NCBI GenBank assembly: GCA_018296165.2
Contig: JACKQL020000006.1
Coordinates: forward strand, 1,178,001 to 1,242,000
Origin: Termitomyces sp. T153
Taxonomy: Eukaryota > Basidiomycota > Agaricomycetes > Agaricales > Lyophyllaceae
DNA length: 64,000 bases
Direction of reading: 5' to 3'
Under the pieces are notes generated by a model, which saw only the letters and a program-made list of their open reading frames with translations, did not search any database and had not been told where the DNA came from. A program made the position numbers and the translations under genes. This document shows positions 33,901 to 46,633 of this stretch, piece after piece (positions within the stretch are counted from its first letter, which is position 1; the number at the start of each line of letters is the position of its first letter).

Positions 33901-36621
33901 CATGGCATTCGCAATTGGATTTATGGGTTTTCTCCTCCTTTTCTCTGAGTTCAATACCTCTATGGCGAACGAGACTTCCGTTGTCCTGTTCAAGCAGAGC
34001 TCTAAGTCCGCCACGCAGGCTGCCAAGGCTGGTGACGAAGAAGCACAGCACGACGATAAATACATTCCAATATCGACCGATAGTGCGAAGAAGGAAATTT
34101 CTCCAGCGCCGATCATGACGGATACATTTTCCTGGCAGCATATCAATTACACCGTTCCTGTCTCTGATGGTGGAGACAGAAAGCTCTTGTCAGATGTAAC
34201 AGGTTATGTTGCACCTGGCAAGTTGACTGCGCTGATGGGAGAATCGGGTGCCGGGAAAACGACGCTGCTCAATGTGCTTGCTCAGCGTGTCAGTACTGGT
34301 GTTGTCACCGGCGACAGGTTTGTGAATGGTCAGGCTTTGCCGAAGGATTTCCAATCGCAGACGTGCGTGTCACCTCTTGTCTTTCGTGCGCGTCTCTTTA
34401 CTAAAAAAACATACTAGCGGGTACTGCCAACAAATGGATACTCATTTGCCCACGGCTACCGTTCGAGAGGCTTTACTATTCTCTGCACAATTGCGTCAGC
34501 CGCCCGAAATTCCATTAGGAGAGAAAAAGGCCTAGTAAGCTACTTTGGTTGTTGATTTTTCCTTCTCCCATCTTGACAGCTGTGTCTGTGCAGTGCGGAA
34601 AAGTGCTTGAAAATGTGCGGGTTGGAGGCATATGCAGACGCCATAGTCGGTTCATTGGGAGTCGAGCACCGGAAGCGTACCACAATTGCCGTTGAACTTG
34701 CAGCGAAACCGAAACTTCTTTTGTTTTTGGATGAGCCCACATCTGGTCTTGATTCTCAGAGTGCATGGAGTATTATGTCATTCTTGAGGAGCTTGGCGGA
34801 TAATGGTCAAGCTATCCTGTGCACGTAAGCTTGTTATTTCCGCCCATTCCAGGTTTGATTTCTCTAATTTCAATCCAGTATCCATCAGCCGTCCGCGGAA
34901 CTATTCCAGGTATGTTCCTTTATGGTCATCCAGAAGCATTAACTAACGTGTTGAGTAGGTCTTTGATCGCATGTTGCTCCTTCGGAAAGGTGGACAAACC
35001 GTTTACTTTGGCGATCTTGGGAAGAACGCGACCACTCTTATCAATTATTTCGAACGCAATGGATCTCGCCCTTGTCTTCCTGATGAGAATCCGTAATTAC
35101 TCTTGTTGTTTTTGTATCTGGTTACTAACCTATTTTTCAGTGCGGAATTCATGCTTGACGTGATCGGCGCAGGGGCTACGGCTACGAGTGAACTAGACTG
35201 GCACGACATCTGGCTTAAATCGGAGGAGTCAAAGGGGGTACAAACCGAAGTCAACAACATTCACAGAGAGGGTCGTAGCCGTCCCCCGGTTGCAGCAACG
35301 CTTCACCATGAATTTGCGACGAACTGGTTTCATCAAGTAGCCTTACTTTTCAAACGGAACGCCCAGGCCTATTGGAGAGACCCGACCTATCTCATGGCGA
35401 AGCTTGTATTGAATATAGCTGGTGGCCTTTTCATTGGTTTCACATTTTGGCGAGCGAAGAATAGTCAACAAGGGACCCAAAACAAGCTTTTCGTATGTAT
35501 CTTTTGCCCCTAGAAAAACTTTCGTGACCAAGGTCTTTGTCTAGGCAATCTTCATGGCTACAATCTTAAGGTGAGCCCTCTCGACCGGATTCATGAAGAC
35601 AGTACTAATCTTTGCTCAACTTATAGTGTTCCCTTGTCAAATCAGCTGCAAGTGCCCTTCATTGCGACACGAAACATCTACGAAATTCGCGAGCGTCCGA
35701 GTCGCATGTATAGCTGGACTGCACTAGTCACGTCACAAATACTGATTGAGCTTCCTTGGAATGTCGTGGGCTCTACATTGTTGTATTTCTGCTGGTACTG
35801 GACGGTCGGCTTTGATTCCTCAAGGGCAGGCTATACGTATCTTGGTCTTGGTATTGTATATCCCCTTTACTACACAAGCATTGGACAGGTACATCTTCTA
35901 TGCTACATCCAAGTCTTACTCATTCATTTCTTCTCTAGGCTATTGCTGCAATGTCACCTAACGCTGAGATTGCGGCACTGCTGTTCTCCTTCTTGTTTTC
36001 TTTTGTCATCATGTTGTAAGTCATTTGATCCTTGTCATATTGATCCATCCCTGACAATGTCAACAGCAATGGTGTTCTGCAGCCTTTCAGGGCATTGGGC
36101 TGGTGGAAGTGGATGTATGTTATGCATTACATGGTTTCCTCGAACAGCTGTATTGATCTTTCATCTTCAAGGTATCATCTTTCCCCCTACACCTACTTGA
36201 TTGAAGGTCTTTTCGGGCAAGCCATTGGTCACCAAGAACTCCAATGTTCTGCCGTGGAGTACGTTCAACTTAATCCACCCTCTGGAATGACTTGCGCGCA
36301 GTATATGAATAACTTCATCGCTCTTGCTGGTGGTTATCTTACCAATCCGGATGCAACCTCCGACTGTAATTTTTGCAGTGTGAGATCTAGCGACCAGTTC
36401 CTCGCCTCGAATTTCAATATTTTTTACTCCCACCGCTGGCGTAACATTGGAATCATGTTTGCGTTCATCGCCTTCAACGTGAGCCCCATGCTTATAGTTG
36501 CAGTCGAGCATCTGCGTCTAACCTGATCTCATAGATTTTCTGTACCTATATCCTCACTTACCTATTTCGCATTCGTACAGGGAGTATCCTTCCGTCTTTC
36601 AAAAGGACTAAGACAGCATAA
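30995..36621 (+). CDS. PDR-type ABC transporter (ABCG full-size)
   Basis: A full-size plasma-membrane efflux pump in the order NBD1-TMD1-NBD2-TMD2, spread over more than twenty exons. NBD1 has the PDR-specific Walker [10 protein letters not shown] (Cys for Lys, about 31601), signature [10 protein letters not shown] and [14 protein letters not shown] across an intron. NBD2 has a normal Walker [12 protein letters not shown] (about 34240), the altered signature [10 protein letters not shown] and Walker [15 protein letters not shown]. The asymmetry of one degenerate site per half is normal for PDR pumps. TMD1 includes [15 protein letters not shown] and [20 protein letters not shown]2 includes [17 protein letters not shown]. 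The final exon ends [18 protein letters not shown] at 36621. Start 30995 is preferred over the in-frame 30965. No disabling change is seen. Likely exports hydrophobic toxins, drugs or its own metabolites. Confidence 0.92.
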
Positions 36622-36980
36622 GACCTAATCCAATCCGTAATCTCACCCCCAATTTGTGTCTTAAGTGAAATATGTTCCCACTATATCCCCCACTGAATCC
36701 TAGTATACCTCGAACACAATAGAATTGTATGGTATTATGATACAATATAATTGAATATGATTGGATAATTGGGGATTGAAAATGATCGGAGATTGGACCC
36801 TGAGGCAGACGTTTCCGACTTATGTACATTATCCGAGCAATCAAACGGTCATTCAACAAGGACACCTCCAGCGTGGCTCAACAGGTCGAAAGAGAATGAA
36901 GTGAAAGATTTTGTAACACTGAAGTCATGCATATAAATAATCTGGTGATCCTCAGACCTGCAAATTCGACAGGGAAATAA
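36622..36980. other. Convergent intergenic region
   Basis: Shared 3' region of the ABC transporter and the minus-strand membrane protein. AT-rich around 36715-36775; no gene seen. Confidence 0.5.
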
Positions 36981-37928
36981 TTAAAACGCATCAGATTCAC
37001 CAATGACCCTCGCTCTCGAAAGTGCTTGCTGAGGAACTTGCTGGTGAATTGTCCTGGGCTCGTCCTTCATCTCAGATATTATCGTGGGTCTATCCTCAAC
37101 TCTTAGCATGGAGTCACAATTCCGAGCATTGTCAACGAGGATAGCCTTCGAAGGAGACTGTATGCGTGGAATCCATGAAGCGTGTAGTGAGTTGTCCGAC
37201 GTGCAACGCGAGCTTTTTGTTGTGTTGTCGACAGGGTATCCTAAGCTGACGAGAGATACGCGATCGAGGAGTGCTTTTGATGTAACTTCTTCAGGGTCGG
37301 GGAACACAGACTTCGAGCGGAAGGACATCCGACATGCCGACAAGAATGGTCGCTTGGTCGGTGCTTTGGAAGATGTATCAGATGCAGTGCGTGCTGGTAC
37401 CGGTGGGGTGGAATATACTGGCGGAGGTAAAGAAGGGAACACGAGGTGAGGGACCGCAGAAATCCGCGAAAAGAACGAATTTACACGCTTTCCGTTGGTC
37501 CTTGGTTCGAGTTTCGGAGGGCGGGGAATTTCGAGATTCTGATGAGCACTTCCGGTGATGTCCACGAACCTGCCGCGTGAGCGTCGATGCATCCAGGCTA
37601 AAAGTGTGCTTCTTTCTGTCGGATCCATATCATTCCCAGCTTCTGCATCAGAGCTCGTTGCAGTGCGCGCATCTGATTCCTTAGATTTATGTTCTGTCGG
37701 CCGTTCCTTGAACAATGGAGAGATGTACAAGTACAGGAAGACCACAAATAGAATGCCGATGACAACAAAACCGCAAACTAAATAGGAGATTAGAATCGCA
37801 CTGTGAGAAAGGAGACACTAAACCTCACTCGCAATTCTGTTCAGTCGATCTTCATTAGGGCTGCTTTGACCGTGGGTAGTTACAGTAGGATTGCCTGTAG
37901 AAGGCACAGTGAGGTAGGTGGTGGACAT
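36981..37928 (-). CDS. Single-pass membrane protein, hypothetical
   Basis: I do not recognise this family. A short first exon starts at 37928 (MSTTYLTVPSTGNPTVTTHG) with a Thr/Ser-rich, probably extracellular, N-terminus. One strong TM helix follows (LISYLVCGFVVIGILFVVFL, about 37790-37735), then a roughly 240-residue cytosolic tail rich in Ser, Arg and Pro, ending RARVIGESDAF. The two parts share a frame but a TAG near 37832 lies between them. A 28-nt GTGAGG...CAG stretch there is too short for a usual intron, so either a larger intron with a weak donor or a real stop is present. This topology (short glycosylatable ectodomain, long disordered tail) is common among fungal surface proteins. 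Confidence 0.55.
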
Positions 37929-39479
37929 AACTAGGAGGGAGAGATGCAGAGAGTAGGTCAAGTGTGGCTGCTCTAGATCATAGAAAGAAGGAAGCTGGCG
38001 CAATATAGTGCCATAGTCAATCCAGCGGCTGACCAGTACAATAGTAATACTGTTGGTGTGGCTAACCTATCTTGATTTTTGCCTGTTCAACGAGTAAAAA
38101 GTGTTTCGATCACCTGTGAGTTTACCTATGAGAGATGTGGCCCAAGAGCAGTTCAAGAGCAGTTCATTAGAAGTTCAAGAGCAGTTCATTTGAAAGCAGT
38201 GGCCCGCCTCATTTAAATACGTCGGGATTGTCGGGATTTGATCGGGGATTCAAAATATTCATCGTGGACATTTCATTCTACGAATCCACGAGCCATGACC
38301 CGACTACCTACTTACACGCAGTGAGGCCTTTGTTGCACCCGAAATATATATCACTATACTTGTATCACGAACCATCCACATACGCTCAAAGATGGATCTG
38401 ATCAAGTGGCCTGGCTCAGAACCCTGATATCTTTCTTGAGTATCTTCCTAGCATCGGACTATGAACGAAGTCCCGATTTGTAACTCGGCACCAATCTCCG
38501 CGAATCAATTGATAGTCGGGTGCAGAGTGAGGAAGAGTAAATTGTCGTTTGTTATCACTGTACTTACATATGTAAATAGATCACCCCTACTGTCATATCG
38601 TTTCCCCGATCATGGTTAATTCTTTCGGATTTTCTACCTATGCTTCTCTCCCACTACGTCTGTAGCTAGAACTTATATATGTCAATACCAGTGCAAAATA
38701 TGATTTGAATTCCAATTTTTTTAGGGCCGAACGTTCACTGAAGCACTAAAGTCTCGATGCCATTCCAAGCAGCAGTATTTCCAGCCTGATTATTTTAGGT
38801 TCTGTAACGCTCCTCGCCAACTGCGCGACTCGAAGTAACAATGATATGATGTCCACTTCTTATTCCGAGGCGGTTTCACAACAACTCCGACGTCTCTTAT
38901 GATCAAAGGTAGCTCTGGGTGTGTATCAACACAGTGTTCCATGATTGATTCGGAGAACTTGGTTCTGCTCGTGATCTCTGAAAGTGAGATGAATAGAATA
39001 GGGTCATGAGGTATACTTGTCAGTGGAAACTAATAGTGTGTGACTGTAGATTGGCTAGAGCAGATGACGTGGCTCCGGCAGGCTAAAAAGTCTGAAGTTG
39101 AAGACCGCTGTGTCAGGTTACCAACATTTGTCGGCAATATAAATATTGGTTAGGCGTACCCCTCTTGCATGAGATCAAGCCGTGGAAGAAGTCAACTACA
39201 ACAGAGGTCATAGTCATTTTACAACAGAGGGCACAGTCAACTACAACAGAGGGCATACAGAGGGCATACAGAGGGCATACAGAGGGCATATTCCGCTTCC
39301 GGTCAAAATTTCGTCCAACTAAACGTACATACGGCTATTTTGCATTCATGTCCTTGATGGCAACTCGATCCCATATGGAGATGTGCTTGTTTGTTCCCGT
39401 CGACGCGGCCAAACACCTGTTCAAAAATTTGGAAGGTTTCACGTCACCGTCCTTCACAAACTTCTACAACCGACTCAAA
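37929..39479. other. Divergent intergenic region with small repeats
   Basis: About 1.55 kb between the membrane protein and MAM33, without a convincing gene. It includes two copies of GTTCAAGAGCAGTTCATT at 38151-38168 and 38173-38190, and the 11-bp array at 39247-39290. Part of it must serve as promoter for both genes. Confidence 0.55.
39247..39290. repeat. 11-bp tandem repeat (CAGAGGGCATA), four copies
   Basis: Units begin at 39247, 39258, 39269 and 39280. A related TACAACAGAGG motif recurs several times just upstream from about 39196. The array lies about 190 bases before the MAM33 start, probably in its promoter or leader. Confidence 0.85.
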
Positions 39480-40638
39480 ATGTCTGCACTCCGTGCCCTC
39501 CGCCAACTCACTGCCTCCTCCAGCCGTGTCGTGGCTGTCCGTCAGCTTTCCACTGTCTCTCATAGATTCGTGCCATCTTTGGCGGCGCGAATTGTGTCAA
39601 TACCGACAAACGCGAGGGCTTTCTCTGTCTCTGCCCGCAGATTCGGTGAAGGAGCCGGTGAGCTTTCTTTTTCCCAATGAATCAGCTATTCTACACTTCG
39701 CTGACATGACTGTCATACAGTCGACATTACTTTGTCCCAAAAGCTCACAGAGGAGCTCAAGTATGAGGAGGAGACCGCTGCTGGGTTCCCAGAAACACCT
39801 GGATTTTTGAGTCAGTTTCTCAAGACAAACCCCTGGGAGGTATGTTTACAATGCCATGGAAAGTTGCGATTCACTTGACGACGTGGTTCTCTCGTTGCCC
39901 AGATTCAGGATAGCCTCGGCAATGACGAGGTTGTCATGACGCGCACCTTCGGCAATGAAAAGTTTGTACTTATGGGGCATGTCATGTTGATGAGATGTTG
40001 AGATGTTTTAAATTAGGATCCGTCTAATGTTTTCCATTGCGGATATGGATGCTATGGAGGAGGACTTTGAGTCGGAAGAATCGGAGTCTGAAGGTCAAGA
40101 GAACGATGGCGATGATCCCCTCCATACTTTCCCGATTCGTGCTTCCCTTTCCATCACCAAGGTAGATCCTATCCCAACGTTGGCTACAAATCATGTTGAC
40201 GAAGTCCCACTCTTTTTTAGACAACAGGCCCTGGCTGTCTCAACGTTGATATGATTGCTCAGGAAGGCCATTTCGTTGTGGAAAATGTTGCCTTCTATCA
40301 GGACGCTAAACTTGGCACTGAGCTAACCGCTGAAGCCGACTGGAAGCGAAGGGGTGTCTATCTTGGCCCGCAGGTAAGAGAGCTGTTTTGGGATTGTTGT
40401 CCATTAAACTAGTTTCTCTAGTTCGAAACCCTTGATGTGGGTGTGCAAGAGGAGATCGAGAAGTATCTCGCGGAACGCGGAGTCAACGAGACTGCTGCGT
40501 TGTTCATTCCTGAGTACGCGGAATGGAAGGAGCAAAAGGTGAGCATGTAATCATCATACTTGTTGTAGCCAGTGCTCAGATTGTTTTCAGGAATACATTA
40601 GCTGGCTGAAGAACCTCAAGTCGTTTGTTGACCAATAG
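39480..40638 (+). CDS. MAM33: Mitochondrial acidic matrix protein, MAM33/p32 family
   Basis: A trimeric, doughnut-shaped acidic protein of the mitochondrial matrix, linked in the family to ribosome and respiratory function. Seven exons (39480-39657, 39721-39839, 39903-39961, 40017-40161, 40221-40373, 40422-40538, 40591-40638) give 272 aa, a normal length. The N-terminus is a basic, Arg/Ser-rich mitochondrial presequence (MSALRALRQLTASSSRVVAV). The mature part has LTEELKYEEETA, PGFLSQFLKTNPW, an acidic EEDFESEESESEGQ stretch, and the C-terminal helix region YLAERGVNETAALFIPEYA ending YISWLKNLKSF, typical of the p32 fold. An open frame extends 105 codons upstream to 39165 but contains the 11-bp repeat and no family similarity, so ATG 39480 is chosen. 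Appears intact. Confidence 0.9.
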
Positions 40639-40990
40639 AGGTTTTTAATCATCATCAGAAAGATAATCAATGTCTGTTTATATCTACTGTTATGGTACCA
40701 GTTCTTACCATGTCCGCTAAGCCAGATACACATAACATAACTAATTACACTACTAACTTTGGGGACGCAATGATGATGCTTCGTTGGTCAGATGTTGCCG
40801 ACGATTACCCACGGTTCTCTAATCCAGGTATATCCATCGGAGTCGGAATTCACTCGAACATTCCACGATAAGCGAGTATGACGCATGAGTCAACTAAATA
40901 CAGCTGCATTCTCTATAAATTGCACCATGTTGCCCGATGTCCTGACTAGTTCCAAATCTCCCCTAAGAAACTCTCCTTCATCCTGAGCTC
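40639..40990. other. Intergenic region
   Basis: MAM33 3' region and promoter of the next gene. CTCTATAAAT at about 40911 is a TATA-like box some 75 bases before the ATG. Nothing else seen. Confidence 0.5.
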
Positions 40991-41538
40991 ATGTCTTCCC
41001 GGTCATCAACCTCGTCTTCCCGCTCGTCCTCGCCAACACTGACTGTATCCTCGAGTGACGGTCGCTACATCCCTGTGCACAAGCGGCTCAGCGGAAGCTC
41101 CATTTCGTCCTCTACATCATCGCGTACATTTTCCTCGGGGTCATCGCGTTCCTTCTCCTTCAGCACGTCATCTTCAGATTCGGACAGCTTAATATCGCCT
41201 TGTGAGCTAGTTAGATGTTTATACAACTAATCATCTCAACGTCTTTTCATTCTACAGCCGCCACCCCCGCATTCATATATTCCCGCGATTCTCTCTTAAA
41301 TCTTGCCAACTCCCCTCTCTCGCGTATGCCCCAGCCACAACGAGACAGTCTGCGCAGTGAGGTGCCGGAAGTTATGACGAACCGCAAACAGCGCAAGGCG
41401 ATTGAGCATTTTAATCATATAAACGCTGTTCAGACTGCTGCTGCGCTTCTTGCCCCTTCACCAGCTCGTTCCTCTCACTCAAACCCTTATAGACAGAAAC
41501 ACTATAAAGGGCACACCTCGAAGCCTCTTATCGTTTAG
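40991..41538 (+). CDS. Ser-rich small hypothetical protein
   Basis: Two exons (40991-41201 and 41258-41538, GTGAGC...CAG intron of 56 nt) give 163 aa. The first half is a low-complexity Ser stretch (MSSRSSTSSSRSSSPTL) holding a conserved-looking GRYIPVHKRLSG. The second half has FIYSRDSLLNLANSPLSR and a helical basic segment NRKQRKAIEHFNHINAVQ. No TM, signal peptide or known domain. The spacing of motifs amid low complexity suggests short linear binding motifs rather than an enzyme. I cannot name the family. Confidence 0.65.
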
Positions 41539-41919
41539 ATGACATGAGCCATGATACCATTATTGCCGGGACACAGCAAACAAATGTATATTACTACTGT
41601 ACACCAAGGACAATCTTTTCTCTAATCCCTCCTGCAATTCGATATTGTATATAGCCGCTTATCTGTCAAAGCTCGTCTTCACTTCATTATCTAATCATTT
41701 TCTGTCCATCAACATGAATGGTACTTCAGAGTTCCGAGCTTGAGCTGGACATGGGTGAATTGTAACCTGCAACATGCAGCACGGAATGGGAACAAAAAGG
41801 CAACAACAAGCTTTCTATCACGGGTCTCTAAACAAGAACCCCCAACAGAATCTCCAGAAGTCCGATGTTGTGTATAAGTCCGATTGGATAGCATTCTGAT
41901 CCCTCGATTATGCCACATG
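41539..41919. other. Intergenic region
   Basis: No gene seen. Small open frames on both strands lack coding features. Confidence 0.4.
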
Positions 41920-43935
41920 ACAACCCCGTGATGCTTTGCACAGGTCAAGTAGTTGTTTTCGGAAGAGCTCAGCGTTATCACCGTTAGGACAGGGACCCAT
42001 AGATTTTGATTACTCGGTTCGCTGTGATTCTCTTTTCAAGTTGTGTATCAATACTTGTCCAATGTCCGAGGACATGAAGACGGGTACCATCACCGGGATA
42101 GCTATTGGCCAGAATCTGCCGACCTAATTTAGGGATAATGGGGCGCGGATAAATGGGCACATGTACAGCTTCAGTTGGATTGAATGACGTGAAGTTCATT
42201 CCCGCAGCTCGGTGATGACGTGGCGAAATTGAGAATTTTTGGGACGTACGAAATATACCGTCAGCAATGTCAAAGGAGGAAGATGATGGATGCGAGTGTA
42301 AGCAACCGGTAACCTGTCGCCAGTCATAAGGTCTGTCACAATCCAGAACAGTAGAGCCTTAAGCTTATATGAATTGATTCAAGCTGTCTTTAAGTTTTGG
42401 CTAAGATTGAACGCAAAATTGATCAAATTTTCCGATAAGCCAGCGAAGCTCATTAGAATTCTATATGGTCACTGACATCCGACTAGTAGAAATATGTTCA
42501 CTTACCAACAGACGGAGCCTTAGTACGCCATACCAGATAAAGCTTCGTCTGATAGCTCAGGTATCCTTGCACTTCTTGTTTAGGTACCCCAGAAGCGCCA
42601 TTCGATACTGTGAAGCCTTGCTTTTGCCTTAAAATAGCTGGTGAGCGCAATGCAGCGATGGAGGTCATAGTGCCGGAGGCCACGGATAGAATCTTAAATG
42701 AGTCCAAGGTGCGTTGGTGCATGATGGGGTCGCCAGCAAGTATGTGCACTGTCCAAGGCGAAAACGCGATCAACTCCGTGTGGAACTTTGAGTAGTCAAA
42801 CACTGACTGACCACTACGTAACGTGTCAAGCCCATGGCCGTCATGTTCGACTGGGTGAATTTTGTCTTGATACTCGTCCATTACTTCTAACGCGCGATCC
42901 ATAACTGTCAAAAAATCTTGAGGAATATGTATAGAGGAATCTAGCATTCAAACTTGCCTAGATTAAGCAAAGCTTCTGCTAGTAGCGAAGCATCTTCAGA
43001 CGTCCGCAGAACTGACTCGGGAAGGAACAGCTGCTCTCGTATAGTAGCAGTGAGCTCGAGATCGGCCCTCGAGTGAAAGGTGATCACTGTACATGATAAG
43101 CCGTAAGCTGGTCAGAGACAAACGCCAAAGTAGAGTCAAGAAGTGTGTCATTTTTCAGTAGGCATATGGACATGGGTCGTGTTGGACATGAATACGGTCT
43201 CCTTCCGTCAAAGCCTTCAGACATAAGACTTGTTTGCAAGCCTGTAAATGGGAAGAACATTGATCGTATTCCAGCGTTGAGTTGGACCATAGACCATACC
43301 ATGCTCCAGAAACTAGTCATCCCTGCCAACATGATATGTTTGGCGGGGGTCGAATGCCGATGACGTCGGAAGTTAAGGCTTTTTTCTCAGATGTTTGCCA
43401 TCAGACCGAGAATCTGGATATTCGATTGTCGACTTGGGAAATTTCTCGATAAAGATCCCCTTCCTCATTGTTGTCGCGGTCCAATGCGTGGCATACGGTG
43501 CGGATGAAGACATGTTCGCCGTAGTAGTCTGCCTTCGATAGATCGTGTCCTTGTTCATGTAAAACATCTTCAAGGGCGAGTACAAAGAGATCTGAAGTAC
43601 ACAGGACAATGATAAGGTTTTAAGGCCACGTTACGTCCATCCAGGCTTACTATATTTGAGAGCAACAGCATTGATGACCAAGTCTACCAACGTTAATCCA
43701 GCTAACTCCAGATTTGGGGGCGTTACTAGACACCTTCAATGACGAACTTTGCGGTATGGTTCCTTCATCGGACTCACTAGTGCATCGTTCCCTATGCGTC
43801 GTAGATTGGTATTGTTGGCTCGACCAACTCGATGTCACAGGATTGTCTGAGGTTTCCCTAGGCGAACCTTGCGCGGCAACTCGAGAATTCCAACCTTCTA
43901 GGCTTGACAAGAACTCGGTCACTTCCCCTTGTGTT
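41920..43935 (-). CDS. Unrecognised multi-exon locus
   Basis: Minus-strand fragments look coding but I could not assemble a full model. In order: QGEVTEFLSSLEGWNSRVAA (about 43920), SPLKMFYMNKDTIYRR (43590), FFPFTGLQTSLMSEGFDGRR (43270), FHSRADLELTATIREQLF with SEDASLLAEALLNLG (43070-42965), then a 150-residue stretch with FLTVMDRALEVMDEYQDKI and LIAFSPWTVHILAGDP ending at a GTAAGT donor near 42505. A last possible piece is HVPIYPRPIIPKLGRQILAN (42170-41990). GT-AG sites separate several pieces. No domain is recognised; the helical content could be a repeat or N-terminal helical domain. Boundaries, exon count and whether it is intact are uncertain. Confidence 0.4.
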
Positions 43936-44222
43936 TTCTTGATCTAACGAAATATACATCAGCACTTCAGGAGATCTTGTAGAAATCAGGAGAAACACCT
44001 GAAACAAACATGTTAAGTGATTTTCCCCGAGTGCAATTAAGCCTGAGTACTAGTGAAACAGACCATTGCGGAAACAGACCATTGGGGAAAGACCGGGCTT
44101 TCATCAAAATCGGTTACTAAATTCCCATAATCACAAGCTCACATATCTCAACCCTCACTTCAACGTTCCCCCAAACTGCCGCCTTCGGACAGCCTTCTGT
44201 ACTAGTGAAACCTGACCAAATC

Positions 44223-46633
44223 ATGCCGGAACTCGTGTACACGCCACTAGAAGAAATTCCAAAGGTTCGCAAGCCTGTTTTGCATCCGAGTCTTTCTTGA
44301 CGATATCCTGTTCAGATCCACGCCCAAATGCGTGCAGGTTTCAAAACAGGGAAGCTCAGATCCATCGACTATCGCAAGTACCAGCTTCTCCAACTTGCCT
44401 ACCTGATCAAGGACAACAAGAAACGCCTTGAGGAGGCTTTGAACGCTGACTTGGGGAGGCCAGCTCTCGAAGGACATTTGTAAGCCATCTTTTACCTAAT
44501 AACGTTCCACTAGACATGCATCCTTGTTCGCAGTCTGGAGATAAACTCAAGCGCCAGTGAAGTTAAGGAAGCATACTCTAACGTCGAAAAATGGGCCAAA
44601 CCCGAGAAGCCCGGCTTTTCACTCAACTTTACCGTCATGCGACCTGTCGTCTACAAGGAAGCTAAGGGGGTGGTTTTGATCATCAGTCCGTTCAACTATC
44701 CGCTCTGGCTAACTCTTCCTCCTCTTGTACGAGCGTGTTTTCTTGCTTATATCCAAATCTGATCTCATTGTCTCCAGGCCGCGGCGATAGCGGCTGGGAA
44801 CACGACAGTCCTCAAGCCCTCTGAGTCTACACCAACCATGAGTTCATTGCTTGCAGAGTTGATTCCGAAATACTTGGACAGTGATATCGTGCGCGTGGTC
44901 AATGGTTCTGTGGAGGAAGCGACCAAAGTAGGTATCTTTTCTTCCGTCAAATGTCCACGGTTGAACCGGTCTATTCCAGCTTCTTGAACTTCAATGGGAT
45001 CATAGTGAGTTTCTCACTTAATCACAAATAACTTCAGATCATTGAAGATACAAATCTAGTTCTGTATACTGGTATGAATAAGTCAAATATGGCTCATGGA
45101 AGTCTCTCAACGAGAGAATAGGTGGTTCTCGTGTTGCAAAGATCGTCGCGGCTGCCGCTACCAAATTTTTGACTCCTATCACTCTGGAGGTTCGTTTACC
45201 TTTTGTAGACCGCGCTGTTGGCCCAGAGACTAACCTTTCCCTCAGCTAGGAGGTAATTTAAACACTCTGTCAATATACGTTTCCACGGGCTGACCATGAT
45301 TCAGGCAAGTCCCCCGTTTTCATCGACTCGCAATGCGACCTTGAAATGGCGGCACGACGTATCCTCTGGGGCAAATGTGTCAACGCCGGACAAACCTGCG
45401 TCGCTCCTGACTATGTCCTCGTCCCAAGATCATTCCAAGACAAATTTGTCGCTGCCCTCGAAGCCGCGTCAGTACTTTTTCGAAACCCTCCTCTCAATGT
45501 ATCTAATGACTAAAACTCGTATTTATCAGATACAAATCGTTCTACCCCGAATCAGCTCAACCCTCCGATCCTGACACCTTTTCGAGAATTGTCACTCTCC
45601 AGGCGTGGAAGCGTATTAAGGGTCTAATTGACAACACGAAAGGAACCGTGGTGGTTGGTGGTGAAATGGACGAGGTGACAAAGTTTATTGCGCCGACCAT
45701 CGTAAGGGATGTCAAGGCGGATGATTCGTTGATGAGCGAGTGCGTCCTAGCCTCTTTTCTTTGCCTGTCGCGCTTCATCAATCTTTCAGGGAAATATTCG
45801 GACCTGTGTTACCCATTGTGCCTGTGGAGGACGTAGATGAGGCCATTGCTTTCGTCAATGCCCGGTGAGTACTTATCAATGGTCCATTAGTTTCGAGAAC
45901 TTAACATACTAGTGATCACCCTCTGGCTCTATATGTTTTCTCGCAAGATGCAGAATTCAAGGCGAAGGGTGAGTATTTCACTTGAATTTTGATTGGTCGT
46001 TATCTGATCAAGAAGCAGTTTTCACCAACACGCTAAGTGGCTCTGCAGTAGCCAATGAAACTCTCCTTCACCTTGCAGGTTAGCTTCATTTTTTTTCATC
46101 TTCGGACCTCTTCGCTCAGACGCATGTAAAATAGTGGATGGCATGCCTTTCGGTGGTGTTGGACCTAGTGGATGTACGGTTTTTGTTCTCATCTGACATT
46201 CACACTTGGGCTCACAGAACCACTTCAGACGGAGCGCATACAGGCAAGTTTGGCTTCGATACTTTCACACACCTCAGAGCTTCCCTTGATTCGCCCAGCT
46301 GGTCCGTCTCGCTTATTTGCTCTCTTTCCCATCCCCTCATCCTAGAGTTTCCAGGGTCGATAAAATCATTGGATTCCGTTTCCCTCCGTACGACGTATGG
46401 TCTCCTTTTCCTTAACATTAAAAATGACCTAGCCTGATAATTTCTTTTCCTCTCAGAAATCTAAGCTCAACATGGCGTATAAACTATTCCCTAGCTTGCC
46501 TGCACGTCCTATAGGTGCTCCTTCGGTCACAGCGAAGTATAAATGGTGGGGGAAATGGTTTTTCTTCGCATTCGCGGTAGCTTTGCTCGGAGGACTGACA
46601 AACCGATTGAAGACCTTGAGAGGCTCTTCGTGA
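44223..46633 (+). CDS. Class 3 fatty aldehyde dehydrogenase (HFD1/ALDH3-like), C-terminal membrane anchor
   Basis: Oxidises long-chain aldehydes to acids with NAD(P)+ in fatty-aldehyde and sphingolipid breakdown, on ER, lipid droplet or outer mitochondrial membranes. Many small exons from ATG 44223. Visible are [17 protein letters not shown], the Rossmann part [18 protein letters not shown] and [32 protein letters not shown], the general-base Glu in ITLELGGKSP (Glu codon 45187), and the nucleophile in [11 protein letters not shown] (Cys codon 45397). [20 protein letters not shown] and [19 protein letters not shown] follow, the latter across an intron ending CTTCAG. The C-terminus [20 protein letters not shown] is a tail anchor, as in HFD1. 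All key residues are present and no disabling change is seen. Confidence 0.9.
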
